Of a stretch of DNA of 64,000 nt, positions 11,122 through 21,985 are shown one piece after another (positions within the stretch are counted from its first letter, which is position 1; each line of letters starts with the position of its first letter). The notes beneath the pieces are model-generated. The model was given only the letters and a program-made list of their open reading frames with translations. It was not told the DNA's origin and did no database searches. The DNA comes from Uranotaenia lowii (lineage: Eukaryota > Arthropoda > Insecta > Diptera > Culicidae): NCBI RefSeq assembly GCF_029784155.1, contig NC_073691.1, positions 123,628,714 to 123,692,713 on the forward strand, read 5' to 3'. The translations under genes and the position numbers were made by a program.

Positions 11122-11381
11122 CCCCCTATTGCATGGACTATGAATCCGTTTATAAAAATAAATTTCGTCAACGGAATTAACTTTATTAACCACTAACTAA
11201 GCAACTTATGCGAAAAAAACAAAACTGTTCAATAGTTTTGTTGTTTAAATAGTAAAAAAAATAAAATAATTTTTTGAGGTTTTATAATTGCTTATTGAGT
11301 TTTTGATTAAATGTTACAAATCATGCTAATATGTGAAAAAAGCTCGAGGACATACATATATAGCTCGTATGCAGTAGGGGG
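11122..11381. mobile_element. TTAA-flanked MITE (piggyBac-like)
   Basis: Ends read CCCCCTATTGCATG and, reverse-complemented, CCCCCTACTGCATA, directly bracketed by TTAA at 11118-11121 and 11382-11385. The TTAA duplication and C-rich inverted ends fit non-autonomous piggyBac-type elements. It is 260 bp long with no coding capacity. Confidence 0.8.
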
Positions 11382-11385
11382 TTAA

Positions 11386-11997
11386 CAATCCTCAATCTTC
11401 TCGGCGGCAGCATTATTTCTGTGCACTGCACCCGCCACTTGCTCACCCTTGACCTTAAACTTCATCAATCCGCCTTTTCGGTGGAAATGTGCGAGTGAGG
11501 GTTCTTTTTTTCGGGCACGTTTCCTCCGCTATAATTTCCGGGGATCGATATGCGGAGCTTGTATACCTAGTGGCCTGGTTGCCAATTATTACTTTGGTTC
11601 GGAGTTTTTTTTACCAGTATTTAAAATTGAAAAGAATTTCTTCGAAGGATTCGCTTAGCTTACCTTTTACATGCCAATTTTATTTAAGCTAAGCTAAATG
11701 ATTCGGCATGAACTATTGTTAGTGAAGATTTTTTTTCCAAATCCCGAAGAAAGTTTAATGATAAAATGAAGAACATTTGAGTTATGCTTCTAAATCTTCA
11801 CACTTGAGGCTAGCGAAAAAAAAGAGATATCTCGTATTCGGTCCGCAATGGGTTAATATATTACATGAATGTATTCAGCATTGTTTATAATGCATGGTTT
11901 ACAATGAACAATGAACTGATGGCCTATTTAAGCTAAATAAGTGCTTCGTGTTTAATCAAGAGGATTGTTTTTCGGATAATAATCAACTTGTACAAAT
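11386..11997. other. Intergenic DNA, no gene seen
   Basis: A mildly GC-rich stretch (about 11,390-11,600) is followed by AT-rich DNA. The palindromic words TTAGCTTA / TAAGCTAAGC occur near 11,655-11,697. No coding exon could be supported. Confidence 0.4.
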
Positions 11998-11999
11998 TA

Positions 12000-13602
12000 C
12001 AGTGAGCGAAATAAGAATAGCACCACTATGTGTTTTGCTTGTTAAAATATGAATGATTGAAAATTACGAAAAAATTTTCCACAGTTTGTTCTGAATTGCT
12101 CAACGGATAAATCCAGCATGAGTTTACTTTTTTTTTGGACGTAGCAATTGGCGTTGAGGACCAAAAATGTGAAAAAGGGGTGCGAAATAAGAATAGCACC
12201 ATTTGACTTTTCTACAAAAACAAGATAATTTTAAAAACTTAACAGTGTAAAAGTGAGTAATAATGCTTCTACGAGTTATTTGAATAGATAACTGTATTTT
12301 AGGAGTTTTCCAGAATTCCAAAGGTTTTCAAAGGTATTAAAAACGGGTTTTAAGAGATGCTCCTCTAGCGTTGAGGAATTTGATATTTGAGCTATAAAAC
12401 TTTATCAAACTGCTTGATTTCTTCATTAAAATTCATAAGTATGATGCAAAATGATGAAACATAGATTTGAGGCTGAATTTGAATCCAAAAAACAGGTTGG
12501 AATTCCAAAATACTTATGTTTTTTAATAGTCAAACACTATTTCTCTAGTTTTAAGTCATAGATGGCAGCACTATCTTGCAATTTAACCAAATCCATGCCT
12601 ATTTTCGAATATCCGGGATTAATTAGGGAGTGCTGGATGATTTTGGTCAAGAAATAAATACATGTAGCGTGTGAACGCTTTGGAAATTCTAAGATCACTA
12701 AATCCAAAAAAAAAAAAATAGAATTGCATCTAGGTCACTAAAAGTGATTTTTTTGGACCGATTATCAGAATAAAGTTATACTTTGCGATGGAGCTTGATG
12801 GACCAGACGGCTAGCATTATTATTGGTATGATTTGCAATTGAATCGGAAATTGAGATGAGCAGGAATTTTGGCGGTTGTACATTTTTGTGCTGGTGATTG
12901 ATTGCAAATCCGGAAAAGCTTTCTGCAGCGTGAACTTCCACAAAACTGTGATGGGAAAATACCTCAATATGATGAATATGGGCCTAAATACACCTGGAAA
13001 ATCAATATTGAGACTAAATTCGGTTTTAACTGCAAGATAGTGCTACCATCTACGACTTGAAACTGGAAAAAGTGTGGTTTACTGAACAAAATCAAAGTTT
13101 TTGATTTCCAACCTATTTTTTCTGATTCAAAATTAATCCCGAATGTTTGTTTCATCATTTCACGTCATTTTAATGGAGAAAGTAAGTAGTTTGGTAAAAA
13201 ATTACAGCTCAAATATCAAATTCCTTAACGCTAGAGGAGCATCTCTTAAAACCCCCTTTTGAAACCTTTGAAAACCTTTGGAATTCTGAGAAACTCCTTA
13301 AAATGCCGTTATCTATTCAAATAATTCGTAGAAGCATTATCAATTACTTTTACACAGTAAGTTTTTAAAAATAATCTTGTTTCTGTTGAAAAACTCAAGT
13401 GGTGCTATTCTTAATTTGCACCCCTTTTTTTACATTTTTGGTCCTCAACGCCAATTGCTACGTCCAAAAAAAGTAAACTTATGCTTGATTTATCCGTTAA
13501 GCAATTCAGAACAAACTCTGGAAGAAAAATTTTCGTAATTTTCAATCATTCATATATTAACAAGCAAAACACATAGTGGTGCTATTCTTATTTCGCTCAC
13601 TG
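12000..13602. mobile_element. Tc1-like foldback element with ~650-bp inverted arms
   Basis: Both ends read CAGTGAGCGAAATAAGAATA and are bracketed by TA (11998-11999; 13603-13604), as for Tc1/mariner elements. The arms (about 12,000-12,650 and 12,955-13,602) are inverted copies of each other, far longer than the termini. In each arm the motif CGAAATAAGAATAGCACCA (or a close variant) occurs twice, at the tip and about 175 bp inside (12,007 and 12,181; mirror copies near 13,400 and 13,580). This is the IR/DR arrangement of two transposase-binding sites per end. No transposase frame is present. Confidence 0.87.
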
Positions 13603-13604
13603 TA

Positions 13605-14246
13605 TTTACTAGCAGTACCGTACATAATTTTATAAAAGTTGGAGTGCACGCACAGATATCTCCAACTTTGCACATTTCTAACGTTTTACTCCAATGACAT
13701 AGTTTCTTCAAATTTTATTTTTTTTAATTTGATTATTTGTTGGATCTATCCACTAGCGAACAGCATTTTGGGTGCCAACTTTTAAATAACTGTTTTTGGA
13801 AAAAAAAAATTCGTGCTGAATTTGAATCAGTCAGATTTTGTCTATCAGCTCTTGTTTTGGTGATATGGCCTGTGTTCAAATTGATTGATTGTGAATAAAA
13901 TCGATCATTGATATTAATAACTGATGAATCAACAAACCTACAAGAAAAACAAAAACTGATTTTGAATCTATTTATTATCTTACATTCCATTCGAGAATTC
14001 AGATTTCGCCTGCATATTCTTGTTTCAGAGATAAAACGCTTGGCAAAATTAAATTCTACACTTTTTTTATTTTTTTAGATAGCATTACAACTATATCTGA
14101 CATCACTGAAGAAAACATTCGAGTATTTGGTAACAAATGTATTAATTTGGGAACTTTGTTGAAGACTGCAAAACGATTTGACCTATGCTTTAAGAAATAT
14201 TTTTTTGCGCATTCTGCAGAATTGGAAAAATAATCAATCAGATAAC
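13605..14246. other. Intergenic DNA, no gene seen
   Basis: AT-rich sequence without recognisable coding blocks. The minus-strand frames 13733-13990 and 14056-14358 show no motifs, and the second runs into the adjoining MITE. Confidence 0.45.
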
Positions 14247-14250
14247 TTAA

Positions 14251-14855
14251 CCTTCCCATGCCGTTCGCAAAATATCCGTTTCGGGGAAATTTGAGTTGTA
14301 GTTTGATTTCGTTCTCCTGGCTGTCAATGTTAACCGATTTTGATGATATTATATTCATTCTGTAGGTAATTTGTTCTTATTACTCAAAATATTAAAACAA
14401 AGTCGATACGTATTACCAAGTAATCAGAAACTGGTTCAGAAAGCAAAAAGTCCGAAAAATCAATTTTATTTTTAAAATGCTCATAACTTTTGACAGCTTC
14501 TCTGTATTTAAGTGTTTCATTGATGTTTGAAATTGTCAAGAATCCATCTATCCGGCAGTGTATAGATATGTTGGGGTTCAATGAAAGTTTTGACCGCTAT
14601 CTCAGATCTTCCGGTTGAAAAAAATCTATCTTAAAAAAAACGATATCCAATTTTTGCTTTGCTTAGCTGTATTTCATTTCCCAATGAACCGATTTTCAAA
14701 ACTCAAATTTTAATTTTTTAACGTTAATTTGATCATTATTTTCATAGAACATACTTGGTCTGTCAAAATTCCAAGTTCTTCGGTATATTGGAATGATGAT
14801 AAAGAGATTTTAAATGTGAGCTTCGGGTCATATTGACCCGAACGGCATGGGAAGG
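14251..14855. mobile_element. TTAA-flanked element with perfect 17-bp TIRs (piggyBac-like MITE)
   Basis: Both termini read CCTTCCCATGCCGTTCG exactly and abut TTAA (14247-14250; 14856-14859). It is 605 bp long and lacks a transposase. Its interior is shared with the hAT element (about 1,760-2,240) and, in reverse orientation, with about 21,080-21,485, so this is the best-preserved member of a local repeat family. Confidence 0.87.
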
Positions 14856-14859
14856 TTAA

Positions 14860-16563
14860 ATAGGTTTTTCCTCTTAAGTCAAAGTTAATCGCGATCTTGG
14901 AGAAAGTTGATTTTTGAATTGAAATGTTTACGGCATCCGGCCGTAAAGGCAAAATTGAAAAAAAAAATGGAGTAAACGGATACAAAGCATGATTACCATA
15001 AACTGGGAGCCACTTTGCAGAAAAAGATAAAATGCACGTTTGGTTAACAAAAATGCTTTTCAGCGAACCAAGTGCATTGAAGTTGATTTTCCAATTTCAT
15101 GAAATATGTTTTGCTATGATTACCTTTAAATATTTTAAACGGCTTGTTATGTCTGTATGTCCTCAATGGACGCGGAAACCACTGAACAAATTTGTCGTGA
15201 AAATGGGAGTTGGTTTAGTCGCAAAAAGCATCAGCTGGCTCGGATTCACATAAGAAACAAAATTGATGTTGATTTTTCAGTACAAAGTATTCAATTTTCC
15301 CATACAAACCTAAAAGTTCAAATTTACTTTATGTAAACGTTACTTAAAAATTCTGCAAAAAATCATGGATGAATTGTGGACCAAAACCAAGCTTTTTAAA
15401 CCCCAGGATTTGAGAAATTAAAAAATGACCCAAAATCGACTCAGTCTACTACTGCATGGAAGTTTTTTCAACATTTTGGTTCGACCAATGGGAAGTTAGT
15501 GCAAACATATCGTTATTAAAATTTAATTTTATACTAAACGTGATATCATAAATCAACCAGTATATTAATACCTTGATAAGAGCCTAAATTTGACGATGAA
15601 ATGACTAAACAAGATATGTATCTTATGAAATGGTATCAGTTGGTAGGGCTGTGAACTTTGAACTCAATTATTTTGAAATCTTTATGGCGTTCAATTCGTT
15701 CTAGCCGAATCCCGACTAAATATTTGAAGTGTGAGCACGTAGACGTAACGCGCCAAAAATAAAACAACCGGCATCGTCGAAGGCCAACTGCCAACTTTTT
15801 ATGTTAGAAAACATGTAAATGCTGTTGTATTGATTTAGGGGTACAAATAATGAAAGAAAAGTTGAATTATTTATGCTGTGCTAGAAATCAGAAATACACT
15901 GGCAGTCATAATTTTCTGGTGTTAACCTTAAAAATTATTTCTTCAAACTGTTTTATGAGAGACAAACAAAAAACTGAAATAATGTGTATTTTAAGTAAGT
16001 CTGAATTAAAGTCAATAATATATGGATTTGAGGACCCTATAAGGTCTTGTATACATATTATAAATGATAAATGTTATGAAAATTTAGAATTTTCGCAGGC
16101 AGCCTTACCACTAGTAGCCTTTAAAAGACAAATTTGTAATTCGAAATATTTCCTCAAAGGAAAATCAGAAACACAAAGGAATTTGAATAATTTGTATGAA
16201 ACCCGAAATTGGAATACAATTTTGTTTCAATTTATTCTTTCTTTCACTGCGAATGTACGCACCATATGGAAAGTGGAAAGAAATCATGGAAAATAATGAA
16301 CCATCAACAGAGTTTTTTTCAAAATTCACAAAAAAAATAAAGAAGGGAAGTTTTCGAGAAACCTTATCCAATGTTCGATCGATGAGTGTTAGTATAAGTT
16401 GTTAACCAAGGTTTAAACACAAATAAATTTTAGATCAAGATCGAAAGTTTCGTTAGTAAAATCTTTATTGTTCCCCAGCTCTTGAGAAATGGGAAGTTTT
16501 GAAACAGAGAAATAAAATTTGAAAGAATATCTCGGATATTTCAACTTGATTATATAGACAGTC
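14860..16563. other. AT-rich DNA, no gene supported
   Basis: Frames of 73-148 codons exist (for example 15850-16296) but have biased, low-complexity translations, no motif, no flanking splice signals and no poly(A) context. I treat them as chance. Confidence 0.4.
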
Positions 16564-16565
16564 TA

Positions 16566-17951
16566 CCCAAGTAACACACAAAATTCAGATTGGTTTTATA
16601 ATTTTTGAACGCTAGTTTATAAAGGACGTATAATATCTATTATTGGTTTAAAAATCATTTAATAATAACCTTTTTACAACTAGTCTCTAGGACATCTACA
16701 CGCCCATTATATATCCAACTTATATAACAACATTAAACTTTTGAGATTTGATTTTTATTAGGCACTTTGAGTGTCCTATAAAACATTTTTATATTTGAAA
16801 AGATAAAGGACTTGAAAATGTTTAATTATACCTTCCTATGAACCTGTTCAGATTTATAAAAGCCGTTTCAAAACAATTCCTATTATTCGTGTTCTTATAC
16901 GGTCATTACAAGTGGCTTAGGTTTTAAACATGCAAATAAATAACTTTCTGTGGCGCCTATAAACCGTTTATAAGGAACTGAAACTTCTATACGCTGTAAA
17001 AGTTTTATAAAAGTTATTCGGTCGAATAATTGGCTTACAACAGTCTCATTAAGCCTGACTCAGTTTTGAAGGAAAGACTTACAGAATGTTATATAACTTT
17101 GTCGGTTTATAGAATACCATTCAAGCTTCCTTTTCAAATTTCACACACGTTTATAAGACAAAAAGGTTATTGAAAAGAAAAATTAGTTTTATTAGCAGTT
17201 TTCAGAAAGCAAAAACGTTTTTTAAGAGTTCAATAACGACTTTTATTATTTTCATATATTAGCGCCATTTGTTAGACAAAAAATGGTGAATTTATAAATG
17301 AAATCTTTCTATTTTAGAGATTAACCCTTATCCCCTAACCCACGAATTATAAATTTGGATATCCTTATTGCTGAGATAATGTTTTAAAATTTATTTACAA
17401 ACCAAAAGATGATTCAATAGTTGAAAGCAATATTTATTCGATCTATTTTATCGGCTTTTTATTGATTAAAAGAACGATTTACAGCAGGCCCACAATTTTT
17501 CCCAAATTTTCTCATACCTATTTGCGGTAAATTTGAAAGCGCAAGTAAATAAATAGCAGGTATTGAGCATTCCGGCTAAGAAAATAGCATTGAATTACCT
17601 AAAGAATTAAGATATTCATTGTGGTTTGTTTTTTTTTCAATTTTGATTTGAATAAGATTCAATTGTTTTGTAAATTATTATTGAAAACCCAATTCCGGAG
17701 CAGAACTATTTGTAGATGAAAATAATAGAATAAATAGGTTTTATAAGCGAAGTTCACACAGAACTCTGAAAGTTGATTTGGATTGGCAAGGTTTTATTAT
17801 TTGCTCTGCAGAACCTACTGCAGAAGGGCCTTTTTGTGCTACTAAGCGTTGTATTGCAGTTTTATAGATCCTTACATAACTGGACGAGGTTTTATAGCTT
17901 TAATTTATAGTTGGTATGGAGTACCTTATAAAACCTAAATTGTTACTTGGG
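16566..17951. mobile_element. TA-flanked element with CCCAAGTAACA termini
   Basis: The left end CCCAAGTAACA and the right end TGTTACTTGGG are perfect 11-bp inverted repeats bracketed by TA (16564-16565; 17952-17953). Interior DNA is studded with TTTATA / TATAAA words such as GGTTTTATAA, CTATAAAC and TTTTATAAAAG, in both orientations. No transposase is visible. The terminus matches that of the 4271-9304 element, so the two probably share a mobilising enzyme. Confidence 0.78.
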
Positions 17952-17967
17952 TATATAGTCAAGTCTA

Positions 17968-19270
17968 AAGTCTGCTTCATTTAATATTGGAACACAAACA
18001 ATTGCGTGTAGTTCAGTCAATTATTAACGAATTCATAATTTGTTTTTCATACAAATGTAGCATTTTCTTTACTCTTTCATAAAAAAAAATAAAAAAATAA
18101 TTCATTGCTGTTTCGAAGAAATTCTCGTACTTCTCCCGTAATACGGCACATTAGGCGGCGCACACCCTTTTCGTCCACCGTTTTGGCGATTTGATTCCAC
18201 CAGTTCTTCATTTGAGTCATGTTCCTAACAAGTTTTCCCTTTGTCTTAAGCCTCCGCTTCGTGATTGCCCAGTATTTCTCTATCGGGCGGAACTGGGGGC
18301 AGTTTGGGGGGTTGAGGTCCTTCGGTATTACGCTGACCCCGTTCGTTGCGTACCATTCCATAACCGTTTTGCTGTAATGGCAGCTTGCGAGGTCCGGCCA
18401 AAACATTACTGGACGGTCGTGGGCACGAATAAACGGCAGAATCCGTTTCTGTAGGCACTCTTTTTTGTAGACTTCTGATGTCATTGTCTTGTCAGTGAGA
18501 AATACTTTGGTTTTCTGTCCACAACTGCATATCCCCTGCCAAATCATGTACTTTCGGGCGAATTTATCCGCAAACACGAACTTAAATTTTGCAGGTACAT
18601 CCCCCCGAGCCGTCGCCAAATAAAATTTTTGACCTGGGATTTGCCCAAAGTCCGCCTTCACGTAGGTCTCATCGTCCATCAGAATACATCCGTCGAACTT
18701 GGTCAGCACTTGGTCGTACAGCTTTCGAGCACGGATTCTGGCCACATTGTTCTGCTTCAGCGTCCGATTTGGCTGTTTGCTGGCTCGGAATGACCTTATT
18801 CCTTCCCGGAGACGAATTCGTCGCACCGTACTGTGAGCGGCCTGGAACTTATTGGCCAAATCGCGGTCTGAAAGATTGGGATTCCTCTTGACGGCCTTGA
18901 TGACTTTCCCACGCAGTTTCCGGTCGACAGTTCCACTCCGACGCTTCGAATGCGGCTTCCGAGCCGTCGTCAATGTTTCCTTGTACTGCTTGATAACACG
19001 CCATGCGGTATTTCTGGGCATTTTAAGCTGTTTAGCTAGCTTCGATGCCGACAGCAATGGATTTTCAAGAAAACTGTGCACAATTTGATCTCTCCGTTCG
19101 GCTTCCATGGCGGTTGTTTACAAAATGCTATCGTTTGGTGTTATGACATAAATACATGGTGAAAGGTAATGAATTTCCCGACACGTGGGTGAAAAAAGTT
19201 TCCAAATCCGTCCACTAGGAGCGCCACAATGAGCAAAAGAATTTGTTCCAATATTAAATGAAGCAGACTT
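17968..19270 (-). mobile_element. ITmD37E (mariner-like, DD37E) transposon, structurally complete
   Basis: Twenty-seven-base perfect inverted repeats (17968-17994 and 19244-19270, starting AAGTCTGCTTCATTTAATA) are bracketed by TA (17966-17967; 19271-19272). The 1.3-kb length and a single intact transposase frame on the minus strand match mosquito DD37E elements of the IS630-Tc1-mariner group. Perfect ends and an open gene suggest a recent insertion. Confidence 0.94.
18077..19108 (-). CDS. DD37E mariner-like transposase
   Basis: This 343-residue protein cuts and pastes the element at TA sites, acting in the nucleus. Residues 1-120 hold two helix-turn-helix units (SASKLAKQLKMPRNTAWRVI near 20-40 and LSDRDLANKFQAAHSTVRRI near 79-98) that would bind the inverted ends. 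The catalytic triad is visible: D146 in MDDETYVK, D239 in FWPDLASCHYS and E277 in FRPIEKYWA. Exactly 37 residues lie between the second and third, which defines the DD37E family. Length is typical, there is no internal stop or intron, and the ATG at 19108 lies 162 bp inside the 5' terminus. The C-terminus (NELFFYFFL) runs into an A/T-rich tract and may be read past the ancestral stop. Confidence 0.93.
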   Translation of the reverse strand: MEAERRDQIVHSFLENPLLSASKLAKQLKMPRNTAWRVIKQYKETLTTARKPHSKRRSGTVDRKLRGKVIKAVKRNPNLSDRDLANKFQAAHSTVRRIRLREGIRSFRASKQPNRTLKQNNVARIRARKLYDQVLTKFDGCILMDDETYVKADFGQIPGQKFYLATARGDVPAKFKFVFADKFARKYMIWQGICSCGQKTKVFLTDKTMTSEVYKKECLQKRILPFIRAHDRPVMFWPDLASCHYSKTVMEWYATNGVSVIPKDLNPPNCPQFRPIEKYWAITKRRLKTKGKLVRNMTQMKNWWNQIAKTVDEKGVRRLMCRITGEVREFLRNSNELFFYFFL

Positions 19271-19276
19271 TATATA

Positions 19277-19664
19277 GACAAATCTTTTTATGGGAATATG
19301 CAAACGTTTAGCTTTCACTTCATATCAAGAAAAATTGAAGTTTCATATACAGGTTCAGGCAAGAAGACAGGGAATTTGTTAGATAAGAATTTCTTTACCA
19401 TTTGTTTTTATTTTTCCTAAATGGGTGTGTTGAAACGCACACAAGGGTTAAGCTTGTAAGTTATATCAGCCTTTGATATTTTCTACATCATTCAGATATA
19501 AATTTTTAACTGAATTGACATTTCGGCGAATTTTATTGAAACTAAGTAGTATAATATAAGTATAAGTAATATAAGGAATATCTTTAACTAAAAACTTGAG
19601 AAAAAGAAATAATTATCGTACACCAATGAAAACCAATCAATTTGAAGAGAATACAATAAAAAAC
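19277..19664. other. Intergenic DNA, no gene seen
   Basis: AT-rich. TTAA preceded by CACACAAGGG (near 19,438-19,450) resembles a TTAA-element terminus, but no partner end was found. Confidence 0.4.
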
Positions 19665-19676
19665 AACTGTACGGTG

Positions 19677-20921
19677 GTGAGCAAAATCTTCAAATAAGAT
19701 TTATGTCTATATATCATGTCTTTATGTCCATGCAGTTTAATCCTTCTTCGTACTCTCCAACTCGTGTTTTCATCCCTGACTACGACACCTCTTCTGTCCA
19801 GTTTGATTTGTCTATGCAGCAAGAAATTCGAGGAATCCCGGAATCGCATCGTCCACTTTTGATTCCAAGAATTTTCGATGCTAAATATAGACACGTCGAT
19901 GCTGATAAAATGTACTTTACCGATGGGTCTCTAATAGAGGAATCAACGGGATTTGGAGTTTTCAACGAAATAGCTAGCGCCTCATATAATCTCCAGTCAC
20001 CATGTTCTGTATACATTGCAGAGTTAGCAGCCATTTTTTGGGCGTTGGAAAGCGTCGCATCACGGCCAACAGAACACTACTATATTGTAACGGACAGTCT
20101 TAGTTCTGTTGAAGCAATCCGTTCAATAAGATCGGGAAAGCACTCGCCGTATTTCCTTGGGAAGATACGAGATATTCTGAGTGCTTTATCAAAACGTTGC
20201 TTTGCCATCACCTTTGTTTGGGTCCCCTCACATTGCTCGATAATGGGTAATGAGAGGGCAGACTCTCTGGCAAAAGTGGGGGCGACAGAAGGCGACACGT
20301 ATCACCGTGAAATCGTCTTCGACGAATTTTACTTCTTGGCACGAAGGAACTCTGTTGTCAACTGGCAGCGCAAATGGAAAGAGGATGATATGGGTCGGTG
20401 GCTCCACTCGATTATTCCAAAGGTAAGCCTCAAACCCTGGTTTAATAGGTTGGACCTGAGTCGGGATTTTATTCGTATATTCTCCCGTCTCATGTCCAAT
20501 CATTATTCCATGGATGCGGTACTCTATCGTTTAAATATTGCTGGCAGCAATTTGTGTGGCTGTGGCCAAGGTTACCACGACATCGAGCATATTGTTTGGT
20601 CGTGCGAGGTTCATCTTGTCGCTAGAACGAATTTGATAGACTCCCTTCGGGCCCGAGGAAAACCACCCTATGTTCCAGTGAGGGATGTGTTAGCTGTGCT
20701 AGATTTGGACTACATGTTCGAAATTTATCTTTTTCTAAAAGCTATCGATCTCCGTCTATAATTCTTTTCAATTTCCTATTTCCCTTTCTATCTTTTTCTT
20801 TTCTTGAAACAAAAAGTGCTAGACCTAAGTAATCAATTGTTATAAACACAAAACGAGTTTGGCTCCTTAAAACTCAAAGGTATGAGCCGTTTCAAATAAA
20901 GTAATTTATAAAAAAAAAAAA
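19677..20921 (+). mobile_element. 5'-truncated non-LTR retrotransposon with TSD and poly(A)
   Basis: A 12-bp direct repeat AACTGTACGGTG flanks the insertion (19665-19676 and 20922-20933). The 3' end is an A tract (20909-20923) preceded by AATAAA near 20,896. Only the C-terminal part of ORF2 is present (RNase H and zinc knuckle), so reverse transcription stopped early. This is a textbook target-primed reverse-transcription product. Confidence 0.92.
19703..20761 (+). CDS. RNase H and C-terminal zinc-knuckle part of a LINE ORF2
   Basis: The open frame is 352 codons, but the first ATG is only the first one inside a truncated copy, not a genuine start. RNase H catalytic blocks occur in order: YFTDGSLIEESTGFGVF (first D, about residue 74), IAELAAIFWALE (E), YIVTDSLSSVEAI (D) and VWVPSHCSIMGNERADSLAK (H and D). 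Downstream is the cysteine/histidine motif NLCGCGQGYHDIEHIVWSCE, typical of mosquito I- or LOA-like elements. In a full element this domain degrades the RNA strand during target-primed reverse transcription. No stop interrupts the frame. It is unlikely to be expressed usefully here. Confidence 0.85.
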   Translation: MSIYHVFMSMQFNPSSYSPTRVFIPDYDTSSVQFDLSMQQEIRGIPESHRPLLIPRIFDAKYRHVDADKMYFTDGSLIEESTGFGVFNEIASASYNLQSPCSVYIAELAAIFWALESVASRPTEHYYIVTDSLSSVEAIRSIRSGKHSPYFLGKIRDILSALSKRCFAITFVWVPSHCSIMGNERADSLAKVGATEGDTYHREIVFDEFYFLARRNSVVNWQRKWKEDDMGRWLHSIIPKVSLKPWFNRLDLSRDFIRIFSRLMSNHYSMDAVLYRLNIAGSNLCGCGQGYHDIEHIVWSCEVHLVARTNLIDSLRARGKPPYVPVRDVLAVLDLDYMFEIYLFLKAIDLRL

Positions 20922-20933
20922 AACTGTACGGTG

Positions 20934-21485
20934 AAGTTAGATTTAGAAAGGATTTTATAATGATTTTCAATTACAATAATTTCTTGATAACGTCTTTTCA
21001 AAACCGAAAGGTTTTTTTTACCTTTCAAAAAAAAGTTGAGAAAAAAACGTTTGATTTTGCAACATCCGAGTTTGGAAACACAAAATGAACGTGCGTGTTG
21101 CCAAAATCGAACGAGGTCTGTATTTATACATCGTTGGAAAGATTCATTCTTGCCAATTTTAAAAATTAATAGTACACTTAGATATAACTATGCTGTCAAA
21201 AGTTCTAAATATTTTTAAAATAAATTATTTTCTCTGGACTGTTTTCATTCGGAACCAATTTTCAAAAACTTTGTGGGATTTTAAACCAATTGGTTTATTC
21301 ATCCCCATTTTTTTCGAAAACCTGGTAAAACAAATATATTTATTAATATTGAAAAACAAGAATAAATTACCTACACAATGAATGTAAAGTCAACAAAATC
21401 GGTCAACATTTGCGGCCATGGGATCGCCAACAATGTACAGATAAAATTTCCTCGAAGCGGATATTTTGCGAACAGCTTTGGAGGG
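20934..21485 (-). repeat. Reverse-orientation relative of the 14.3-kb TTAA element
   Basis: The reverse complement starts at TTAA (21486-21489), then CCCTCCAAAGCTGTTCGCAA, and aligns with 14,251 onward (shared GCAAAATATCCG and TACCTACA(C/G)AATGAAT). The distal half is more diverged and the opposite terminus was not found, so it is an old, incomplete copy. Confidence 0.62.
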
Positions 21486-21489
21486 TTAA

Positions 21490-21906
21490 CATAGTGCTTC
21501 AGTGATTCTGAAGTTCTGGCTATTTGTTGTGAATCTTATTATTCTTAGTCAAAAATATGTTTGTTTCAATCTGCAACTTTGCATAAAAGGCCTAAACAAA
21601 ATATTGAACAACTTTTAAATTTCATGATTTTTAAACTGGGATACTGATGATTGTGTGAGCTACATTGTTACAAGACACATTCGAACAGAGGCAACTTTGA
21701 AGCATTAACAGGTAATTATAAAAAAAAAACAGGTGTCAGCTTCAAGACACTTCCAAAACTGCATTTATGTCGACTGGCAACGCTCAACAACAGTAAAAAA
21801 TAAAGAAATACAGAGCGAGAGAAAGAGAAACATATGCCGAAATCAGCATTAGAATATGAAGAATGAGAGATACTTATTGAGAGTGCGTTTTGTTCATCAT
21901 TCTTAC
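21490..21906. other. Putative first intron of the minus-strand gene, no exon seen
   Basis: If the exon at 21907-21985 is real, this is the start of its intron (donor GTAAGA at 21901-21906). No second exon was recognised here or farther left in the window, so the intron would be very long, which is common in Aedes. Confidence 0.35.
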
Positions 21907-21985
21907 CTGATAGTATTGCGAATCCATTGAGCAGAAGTAATCCTATCGCGAACACAAGGCAGAATCGAAATAATAACAGCGCCAT
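21907..21985 (-). CDS. Candidate first coding exon with signal peptide, unidentified host gene
   Basis: On the minus strand an ATG at 21985 opens a 26-codon frame starting MALLLFRFCLVFAIGLLLLN and ending GFAILS. It is followed directly by a splice donor CAG/GTAAGAATG (exon end 21907, phase 1). The peptide is a classic signal sequence: an arginine near the start, then a leucine-rich hydrophobic core. That predicts a secreted or membrane protein. The DNA upstream (22.0-23.4 kb) is less repetitive than the rest of the window, as expected for a promoter and 5' region. I cannot name the gene, because no downstream exon is recognisable. A chance hydrophobic frame next to a donor-like site remains possible. 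Confidence 0.42.

Noticed and set aside
15850..16296. 148-codon frame
   Set aside because: No family motif, AT-driven codon use and no supporting signals; likely chance in AT-rich DNA.
19420..19450. Possible TTAA transposon end (CACACAAGGGTTAA)
   Set aside because: No matching inverted end at a sensible distance could be found by eye.
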